From a virus: a DNA stretch of 42,879 bases. The DNA is taken from positions 1 through 42,879 of IMG/VR virus record IMGVR_UViG_3300043256_000161; one strand, written 5' to 3'. This document shows positions 37,654 through 42,879 of the stretch, in pieces; positions within the stretch are counted from its first letter, which is position 1; each line of letters begins with the position of its first letter. The notes under the pieces are model-generated. The model ran no database searches and was not told the DNA's origin. It saw only the letters and a program-made list of their open reading frames with translations. A program made the position numbers and the translations under genes.

Positions 37654-37667
37654 CCATGTCGTGATGG
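37654..37667. repeat. Palindromic element CCATNWCGWNATGG, copy next to the head-operon terminator
   Basis: CCATGTCGTGATGG, exact consensus, 2 bases after the 480-aa gene stop and 4 bases before the terminator stem. Confidence 0.6.
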
Positions 37668-37668
37668 G

Positions 37669-39111
37669 CTATCCGACTGCCGTAGCCCTCTGGGGAGTGA
37701 ATGAAAGTTGGGGTGCCGCTTGCAGATGCCTAAAGTCCGCCTCCGGCACCCCCGCAAGCCGGTAGGCGCTAATCAACGCCGTCTGTTCTGCGGGGAATAG
37801 TGACTGGAAGAATGAGGACGGTATCTTGAACGGGGCAGGAAGCTGCCCTATAAGGTTGGAAATCCTTAACGCCTCCGGCCCAGCTCTGGGAACGCCTTGG
37901 AAAGCCAGCGCTTCCTGTAGACCTCCGCGTATCCTCAAGGTAGGCCCCGCAAACGCCTGGAAGGGAGCGCTAGTCTCCTGTTCTTGTCCAACTGGAAGGA
38001 AACCTAACGCGCTCCTAAGCTCGTCCAAGCGACCCCCAGGGCCGGAAGCCCTTGCGCCAGCCAATACAGGGTCAACCCCCACAGACTGCCGCAGCCGCTC
38101 AAACAGCGGGCCAAACCCGCCGAGGTCGAACACCCCACCGCCCTGTGCGCTACCAGTTTCCGGCACCACCTCTACACTCCCATCAGGACGGAGAATGAGG
38201 ATTTCCGGCCCCGCCTCTCCAACCCTCACGGCTTGCGATCCCCCACCGAAACTGAACGGGCCACCGTCAGAGCCAGCAGCGGAAAGAACCCCGCCGTGGG
38301 CGAAGCCAAGCGTCGACGACCCCGTGGGGGTAATCGACTGAGACAGCTTGCCAATGACGCTTTCAAGGGCAGTGGAGTCCAACCCCGTGAGGTCGGGAGC
38401 CTCAAACTGCGCGGCCCCTCGTAGGTTTTGCTTGAACGCAGCTGACGGGGTTGTACCCGTAGGAGGTTGCAATCCTCTCGCTACCGCCAAGAAACGGAAC
38501 GGGTCTTGGCCCGCTAGGCTTGTTCCCTGGGTGCGGGCCTCTCGCGCCTCTGCGGAGCGGATGTTCACCAAATCACGGGCTGTGGAGAGTCGCGCTTCAC
38601 GCAGACGTAGTTCACGGTCTATCTCGGCCTGTTCCTCTGCGAAGGCGCGGGCGGCTTCTGCCGCCTCCTCTGCCCGCTGGTTGGCCAGTGCAGCTGCCCG
38701 CGCCGCTATCTCGGCGTCCCGCTGAGCCTGAGCCCGTGCAAACGCCTCAGCCTGCGTCTGTGCAGCCTGAGTGGCGGCGAAGGAGGGGGCGGAGCCGCCG
38801 GTGCCACCGTCGCCGCCAAAGAAGGCGCTAAGCTGGCTCTGGCTGAGCTGCCGATCTTCCGCAACTGTAAAGCCGCTGCCCAGAACGACCAAGCGACCGG
38901 CGGAACTCACGATACCCATACCGGAGGTAAGCCGCCTCTGCCTTCGTGGAGTCCCCCCTGCATCGATTACCCAGCCGCCGCCAGGGGTTTGCCGAAGGAT
39001 ACCGCTGAAGGTGGGGTCGCTGGCGTCGGTGACGCTGGTGCCCACGAAGTCGTTTAGGGAGATGGAGTCGGCGGTATCGCCTACCGCCACATGGCCTGGT
39101 ATATGAGTCAT
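37669..39111 (-). CDS. Virion protein with tape-measure-like GEAGPE motif (480 aa)
   Basis: A 480-aa protein. Residues 1-100 are beta-rich; 110-195 form a long Ala/Glu/Arg coiled coil; 270-320 contain FAHGGVLSAAG...FGGGSQAVRVGEAGPEILILRPDG. This GG...VGEAGPE pattern is the hallmark of the C-terminal part of lambda-H-type tape-measure proteins. The position, before the scaffold rather than among tail genes, is unusual. It may be an ejection or tail-lumen protein. GGAGAT precedes the ATG. Confidence 0.75.
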   Translation of the reverse strand: MTHIPGHVAVGDTADSISLNDFVGTSVTDASDPTFSGILRQTPGGGWVIDAGGTPRRQRRLTSGMGIVSSAGRLVVLGSGFTVAEDRQLSQSQLSAFFGGDGGTGGSAPSFAATQAAQTQAEAFARAQAQRDAEIAARAAALANQRAEEAAEAARAFAEEQAEIDRELRLREARLSTARDLVNIRSAEAREARTQGTSLAGQDPFRFLAVARGLQPPTGTTPSAAFKQNLRGAAQFEAPDLTGLDSTALESVIGKLSQSITPTGSSTLGFAHGGVLSAAGSDGGPFSFGGGSQAVRVGEAGPEILILRPDGSVEVVPETGSAQGGGVFDLGGFGPLFERLRQSVGVDPVLAGARASGPGGRLDELRSALGFLPVGQEQETSAPFQAFAGPTLRIRGGLQEALAFQGVPRAGPEALRISNLIGQLPAPFKIPSSFFQSLFPAEQTALISAYRLAGVPEADFRHLQAAPQLSFTPQRATAVG

Positions 39112-39140
39112 CTTATCTCCAAGGTGTATACTGTTTTGTT

Positions 39141-39290
39141 ATGGCGTGGTTGAACATCATGGCTGTTGTACCAGGGATGGTTGTGGGCGTTCTCGCAATC
39201 AGTTGGTTCGAAGCGTCACCATTTATCGCCGGAACGATTGGTTTTCTCGTCTATATCATTCATGGCATGATCTTGGCCCGTAATCCTTGA
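39141..39290 (+). CDS. Possible two-span membrane protein on the opposite strand (49 aa)
   Basis: A plus-strand frame of 49 codons in the 182-bp gap between two large minus-strand genes. It encodes two hydrophobic stretches (about 4-20 and 27-44). A TATACT box (39127-39132) lies close to the ATG, so an RNA from it would be almost leaderless; no good -35 is seen. The minus strand of this gap has no frame. It may be a small immunity or holin-like gene, or chance. Confidence 0.4.
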   Translation: MAWLNIMAVVPGMVVGVLAISWFEASPFIAGTIGFLVYIIHGMILARNP

Positions 39291-39293
39291 CGC

Positions 39294-42200
39294 TTACCTG
39301 ACTCCTGCTGGTTCCAACTGCCCAATTTCCTGTTCTGTCAATTCTCCCCTCTCTACATCGACAGGGAGTACGGTGTCAAAGAAATTGGGGAAGATGGTGA
39401 GCAATACCCGTCGGTTCTCTAGCGCCAAATCTATCCGTCCCTGCTCACGTATCGCCTTGCCTGAACTGACGGCGATGGCGTTCTCAGCGTCTAATTCGGT
39501 GATTTCACCTCGCCCCGCTAGCCACTCAGCGGTAGAACGGAACGTCACTCCGTCAGGGTCTAGCCCCTCACGAACAGACTGTGCCTTGAATCTCTGGACA
39601 TCAGCGCTAATGCGGCTCACGAGGCCATCCAATTTTTCACCCTCTTCCGCCGTAAGCCCCTGCCACTTGGGAAGTGCGGTGATCGCCCTAAGCGCGTCTA
39701 TCGCCTCTAGCCGCATCTCCTCTACTTCAATCACGCCAGGATCGGTAAAGAAGTTGCGCGGGTCTTTAATGGCTCGCTTGGAACCCGCGTTCATCTGGTC
39801 AAGAAGTTGACCCTGTGCATCGAAGAAGACCTCCATGTCTTCTTTGTCAATGAAACCGTTGCCGTTCGTGTCCTCCGGCTCTAGGGCGTAGTAGGCGTCT
39901 ACTAACCTCTGTTGCGTCGTCTCGGCTTCAAAGTCTTGCGGCTCAATACCCAAACGAGCCGTCTCTGATTCACTCACAGCTCTACGAGACGTAAAGAACT
40001 CTTTGCGGCCTTCATTGTAGGCATCAAGAGCTAACGGGTCGCCACTAAGCACGCCCTTCGCTGCCGGTACAAGCCGCTCAGTCTCGATTTGTGTAGCCGT
40101 TGTTGTTACCGCTTGGCGGCGCTCCTCAATAGGAGACTCAAACCGTTCACCCGAAATCTCTCTGCCTCTCTGCTGCAAAGCGCGAAGTCGTTGTATAGTC
40201 TCAACATCCGTCCCAAATCGTGTAGCCGCTGCCTGCTCGTCACCCTCAAACAAATCGAACCGCTCACCTGGGTCAAGGTCTTCCTCCTCCTTACCCGTGA
40301 TCTGTTGAACAAGAGCACGCCGACCCTCAAACGGTGTCTGCGCTGATGTACGAGCACCGGCAAGGGCAGCGGCAGTCGTGAACGGCCCCTCACCCTCAAG
40401 AAGCCCCTGGAGCGCAAAGGGTAAAGCCGAAGTGCCAAGATGTTTCACCAACTCAGGCAGGCTGTCGATATTCTCAAACTTCAGGACGTTGGCACCCGTA
40501 GCAGCTTCGGCAACTCCGCCGACGATATTCAGCGCGGGCGCTCCCCTTGACTCGTAGAACTGGAGTAGCGGGTTGTCGTTGGAGATCAAGTCGCTTGCGG
40601 GCCTACCACCAGGAGCAATCGCAGAGCCAGTCGCCGCTAAGAGTTGAGTAATCGCCCTAACCTGCCCCCCAATACCAATCCAGTCTCCGTTGACTTCAAA
40701 TGATAGAAACTTCTTACCGTTCAGGGGATTCAGGCCAGCTGCTATCTCCTCCCACGGCTTGCCTTGTGCAAGCCCCGCTGCCACATATACACCAACGCTG
40801 CCCGTAATCAGTGAACCCAATGCACGAAAGGCTTCTAGGCCCTTGGGATTTCGCAGCCCCAATCTCAAGTCGGACACAAGCGCCACAGTCGAGCGCAGCA
40901 GGCGAGGCGAGAACGCCAACCAGACAGATTCAAACCCGCGCTGGCTCGGCCCCACACCAAGAGCACGAGAGTCTAATCCACCCGTCATATTGCGGATGTG
41001 AGCCGCAAGATCATCAAGGCTCCCTCTCCAAGTTGGCTTCATCGCCTCCCACATCTGGGCGCGGGCGCTGCCCAGGAACATGTTGTAAGAAGCCTGGAAG
41101 CGTCCGAACGTCTGGCGACCCACTTGTTGAAAAACGGAACGCGCCGCCTTGCCCTTCGGCAGCACTTCTAGGAGACGCCCGACTGGGATACCGCCGCCCT
41201 CTTTCAGAGCAGCGAAGAACTCAGGGTCGCCAATCGGTACTCCGTGCCGCGCCATCTCCTGAAACGTCTCAATGTGATCGCGGATGAACCGCGCCTGTAC
41301 CGTAGGGTCAAAAAATGCTTGGTAATGCCGTAACGTCGCCCTAGACCACGCCACAGGGTTACGGGCTAGAAGAGGGAGACCCTGGATAAAAGGCGCAGCG
41401 AAGTCACCGATAGCGGAGAGGAAGCGGATGTGATTACCCAGAATCTCGACACCCCGTGAGAAAGGACTGGCCCTTTGCGGAGCAGTGAGGAACGTACCAA
41501 GCGATTCCTTTAGGAGATCGGCCTGTTCACGCGGAAAGAAGCGTCCCCGCCACTGCCCAATAGCGATAGTATCCTCAGTCTGCCCGAACAGTTTGCCAGG
41601 AGCTATCTCCGATCTTCGAGCAGACTCTATCGCTCTACGGTATGGCCCCTTCACCTTCTCGAACGCAGCAGCCGCAGTCTCTACTCTCTTAGTCGCTGCT
41701 CGCTGGGCTTGAGTCAGCTTGCCAGGCTTAAACTTGAATCCTGTCTCTGCCCTGAAGGCACGGCTCCGTAATGTACTAGACACTACTAAGGCTCGGCGCG
41801 CCCGAACGGCGGTAGTCAATTCCTTCGCCGCCACCTCAGTCCGCACCACTAACTGAGGGTTCTTCGCCCGCAGGATGTCGCTTGGTGTCACCGACAATGG
41901 AGTCAGCGCGTCATTGAGTTGCTGCTGGGCAATTTCGCGATAGGCGCTGCGGACATGCAATTCTAGTGTCGCTCTCGGATTGGTGTCGTAGCGCACACCT
42001 CTTGCCACGCCCTCCTGAGCCTCCTCAAAGACACGCTGTAAACCAGGACTGGAAGGACGGCGCAACTCGATCCCTCTTATCCCCTTCACCTGGCGCGGCA
42101 CATACCCCCATCCTTCAGGGCCAGTCTTCGCCCTCGGCTTCAGACCCGCTTCGACTCGAAGAGATTCAACCTCATCCACCACTTGGCGGAAATCGTCAAT

Positions 42201-42879
42201 GAAGGCACGCTGTTGCGATGTCAGAGGATAATCGTCGGGGCGGCTGAACACGTCCTGCCAGATACGCGACTGCCCCTCCTCAACACGCAATCCCTTAACT
42301 GCACCATCGTCGGCGATGTTAAACACGCCACCTGTCCGAGTGGTGAAGCGTTGCGCGTGTGGGTCTAACGCAGCGGATACCGCCACGTCCGTCAGCTCGG
42401 CAGCGGCAACACGCTGCCGAGCATAAGCTGTGAGTATCCGGCCCTCATTGGTATTCTCGGCTACGCTCGGATTGATACCACGAGTGAGGTTTCGCACTAA
42501 AGGACTCTCGCTGGTGACAACCTCGCTAGTGACTTGCTCAAACTCCCTGAGCGGTGCAGCGAAGCGATTGCCTGCCTCCTCCGCTGCTGCCTGAATAGTT
42601 GGTGTCGTGGGCGGAACCCTCTCAGGTAACGGACGGGCACCAGCCTCGCCTGCCTCACGGATGCCCCTAAGCGCCCGCTGGAATATCGGCGTCTCCTTCA
42701 CCGCCTTTGGGATAGTCCTAAGCGCCACTATGCCCCGTGTCCCAATGACACTCAGCCCCCGCAAGGTGCCCCTCACCAACGCCGGTTCAAGGCCAGTTAG
42801 TAGAAGGTTAGACGCTATCTGCTCGGCCAGCCGCACGCCCGTAAGCCCCGCCGTTCCCTGCATAGCAAACGGCGCGACA
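39294..42879 (-). CDS. Large internal/virion protein, C-terminal part (gene crosses the contig ends)
   Basis: This is the C-terminal ~1,150 codons of the 1,504-aa protein that begins at 1056 (-). Bases 42753-42879 repeat 1-127. The middle has helical blocks, including a VFQQVGRQTFGRFQASYNMF region, a glycine/hydrophobic stretch (GSLITGSVGVYVAAGLA) and a NDNPLLQFYESRGAPALNIVG segment. These recall large internal 'polyvalent' phage proteins ejected with DNA. Residues near 1,312-1,323 (DTNGNGFIDKED, 39840-39875) form a canonical EF-hand calcium loop. No lytic motif is found. It is co-directional with portal and scaffold. Confidence 0.85.
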   Translation of the reverse strand, partial: VAPFAMQGTAGLTGVRLAEQIASNLLLTGLEPALVRGTLRGLSVIGTRGIVALRTIPKAVKETPIFQRALRGIREAGEAGARPLPERVPPTTPTIQAAAEEAGNRFAAPLREFEQVTSEVVTSESPLVRNLTRGINPSVAENTNEGRILTAYARQRVAAAELTDVAVSAALDPHAQRFTTRTGGVFNIADDGAVKGLRVEEGQSRIWQDVFSRPDDYPLTSQQRAFIDDFRQVVDEVESLRVEAGLKPRAKTGPEGWGYVPRQVKGIRGIELRRPSSPGLQRVFEEAQEGVARGVRYDTNPRATLELHVRSAYREIAQQQLNDALTPLSVTPSDILRAKNPQLVVRTEVAAKELTTAVRARRALVVSSTLRSRAFRAETGFKFKPGKLTQAQRAATKRVETAAAAFEKVKGPYRRAIESARRSEIAPGKLFGQTEDTIAIGQWRGRFFPREQADLLKESLGTFLTAPQRASPFSRGVEILGNHIRFLSAIGDFAAPFIQGLPLLARNPVAWSRATLRHYQAFFDPTVQARFIRDHIETFQEMARHGVPIGDPEFFAALKEGGGIPVGRLLEVLPKGKAARSVFQQVGRQTFGRFQASYNMFLGSARAQMWEAMKPTWRGSLDDLAAHIRNMTGGLDSRALGVGPSQRGFESVWLAFSPRLLRSTVALVSDLRLGLRNPKGLEAFRALGSLITGSVGVYVAAGLAQGKPWEEIAAGLNPLNGKKFLSFEVNGDWIGIGGQVRAITQLLAATGSAIAPGGRPASDLISNDNPLLQFYESRGAPALNIVGGVAEAATGANVLKFENIDSLPELVKHLGTSALPFALQGLLEGEGPFTTAAALAGARTSAQTPFEGRRALVQQITGKEEEDLDPGERFDLFEGDEQAAATRFGTDVETIQRLRALQQRGREISGERFESPIEERRQAVTTTATQIETERLVPAAKGVLSGDPLALDAYNEGRKEFFTSRRAVSESETARLGIEPQDFEAETTQQRLVDAYYALEPEDTNGNGFIDKEDMEVFFDAQGQLLDQMNAGSKRAIKDPRNFFTDPGVIEVEEMRLEAIDALRAITALPKWQGLTAEEGEKLDGLVSRISADVQRFKAQSVREGLDPDGVTFRSTAEWLAGRGEITELDAENAIAVSSGKAIREQGRIDLALENRRVLLTIFPNFFDTVLPVDVERGELTEQEIGQLEPAGVR
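42753..42879. repeat. Direct terminal repeat, right copy (circular overlap)
   Basis: Identical to 1-127. See the left copy. The same reading frame passes through both. Confidence 0.95.

Noticed and set aside
1-42879. Lysogeny genes, integrase, attachment site, CRISPR array, insertion sequence
   Set aside because: No serine or tyrosine recombinase motifs, no regularly spaced repeats and no transposase were found on either strand.

Overview
The window is an essentially complete tailed bacteriophage genome (Caudoviricetes) from an uncultured source. The first 127 bases are repeated exactly as the last 127 bases, so the contig closes into a circle of 42,752 unique bases. A single gene of about 1,504 codons runs through the artificial junction. 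Virion, packaging and lysis genes are recognisable: terminase large subunit, portal, scaffold, HK97-type capsid, tail fibres, holin, amidase and a lysozyme-like enzyme. I saw no integrase, excisionase, CI-like repressor, tRNA, CRISPR array, DNA polymerase, helicase or RNA polymerase. A strictly lytic, host-dependent lifestyle is therefore the simplest reading, but it is not proven. The host cannot be named from the sequence. The best promoter matches are sigma70-like, which only indicates a bacterial host.

There are three transcription units. (1) The rightward unit, 6291-9311 (+), is driven by TTGACA-17-TACTGT at 6225-6253. It holds about a dozen tiny genes, several with zinc ribbons, plus a PC4-like single-stranded-DNA-binding protein. 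(2) The leftward early/middle unit, 21500 down to 9347 (-), is driven by TTGACT-17-TATTAT at 21577-21549. It has about 40 tightly packed small genes. They include a HigA-type helix-turn-helix protein, an HNH nuclease fused to a ParB-like region, a DnaD-like replication protein, a RusA-type resolvase, a lysozyme and a lysis cassette (amidase, holin, XhlA-like protein). Last is a small protein resembling sigma region 4. (3) The leftward late unit starts near 6174 (-), crosses the contig ends and finishes at about 21669. Its order is small-terminase-like HTH protein, large terminase, portal, the 1,504-aa virion protein, a 480-aa protein with a tape-measure-like motif, terminator, scaffold, major capsid, three related beta-rich proteins, connectors, fibre proteins.

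Most neighbouring genes overlap by 1-4 bases (ATGA, GTGA, TTGA or TAATG), so translational coupling is the rule. I used this to choose starts and to find genes of 18-60 codons. Unusual points are at least 20 small proteins with paired CxxC motifs, a dispersed 14-bp palindrome (CCATNWCGWNATGG) in most of the intergenic gaps, non-AUG starts overlapping TAA stops, a probable frameshifted membrane protein next to the amidase, multiply overlapping frames at the lysozyme gene, and a strong terminator inside the head-gene operon.
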